Shown: piece by piece, positions 5,430 to 5,517 of the stretch
Layout of the letters: each line of letters begins with the position of its first letter
How positions within the stretch are numbered: position 1 is the first letter of the stretch
Assembly (NCBI GenBank): GCA_019322385.1
Contig: JAHWIS010000046.1
Location: 1-5,517, forward strand
Direction: 5' to 3'
DNA from: Candidatus Woesearchaeota archaeon
GTDB taxonomy: Archaea > Nanobdellota > Nanobdellia > Woesearchaeales > UBA11576
Length of the DNA stretch: 5,517 bases
Position numbers and translations under genes: made by a program
The notes under the pieces: generated by a model
What the model was told of the DNA's origin: nothing
Databases searched by the model: none
The model's input: the letters and a program-made list of their open reading frames with translations, nothing else

Positions 5430-5517
5430 ATGTTATTAGACAAAACAAGGCGAATTCTGAAGGAGATGCTCAATGATAAGAGAGCTATGGCAGATATAGG
5501 GGACGAGGAAAAGCTCC
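5430..5517 (+). CDS. Start of an unidentified gene, cut by window edge
   Basis: Twenty-nine codons from ATG 5430 are open to the edge. The visible N-terminus (MLLDKTRRILKEMLNDKRAM, then ADIGDEEKL) is charged and looks like an amphipathic helix. There is no signal peptide and too little for a family call. It starts 55 bases after the surface-protein stop on the same strand. I see no clear TATA box of its own, so it may be co-transcribed. The call rests on the open frame and the GAGGTG upstream. Confidence 0.55.
   Translation, partial: MLLDKTRRILKEMLNDKRAMADIGDEEKL

Noticed and set aside
1..5517. RNA genes, CRISPR arrays, insertion sequences or attachment sites
   Set aside because: No cloverleaf-like or rRNA-like stretch, no spaced direct repeats and no transposase motifs were seen. 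Nearly all bases are accounted for by coding regions and short promoter gaps.

Overview
The window looks like a piece of an archaeal chromosome, most likely a DPANN lineage near Woesearchaeota/Pacearchaeota. Four things point to archaea. It carries a full-length pelota (the archaeal/eukaryotic ribosome-rescue factor). It has TATA-type promoter elements at archaeal distances from the starts, GAGGTG-type Shine-Dalgarno sites, and short T-tract terminators. The finer DPANN placement is a weaker inference: it rests on the style of the N-terminal anchor of the surface protein and on memory of similar proteins, not on a search.

Layout. On the left, an AMP-forming acetyl-CoA synthetase (AcsA type) runs leftward off the window, with 463 N-terminal residues present. 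It is divergent from a complete, short acetate kinase (362 aa). The two starts are 88 bp apart, and the only good TATA box between them is a perfect 10-bp palindrome that could serve both directions. The acetate kinase gene converges on a leftward two-gene unit, pelota followed by a small, very basic protein of unknown function (134 aa). Only 15 bp separate the convergent stop codons, and each transcript has a T-tract, one of them inside the opposing gene. Pelota is in turn divergent from a rightward gene for a single-pass membrane-anchored protein (about 401 aa) whose outer part appears to be three tandem beta-sandwich repeats. This pair also shares one TATA-rich block. A last rightward gene begins near the right edge; only 29 codons are visible.

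How the genes fit together. Acetyl-CoA synthetase activates acetate with ATP, giving AMP and PPi. Acetate kinase interconverts acetate and acetyl phosphate with ADP/ATP. The pair defines an acetate node, but no phosphotransacetylase is visible here to link acetyl phosphate to CoA. Pelota and its basic partner are a separate translation-associated unit, coupled by a Shine-Dalgarno site that overlaps the pelota stop codon. The surface protein and the following fragment form a third unit. There are no rRNA or tRNA genes, CRISPR arrays, insertion sequences or gene-free stretches over 300 bp. The most interesting items are the two shared divergent promoters, the localized 32-residue shortening of the acetate kinase, the unidentified basic protein coupled to pelota, and the three-repeat surface protein.
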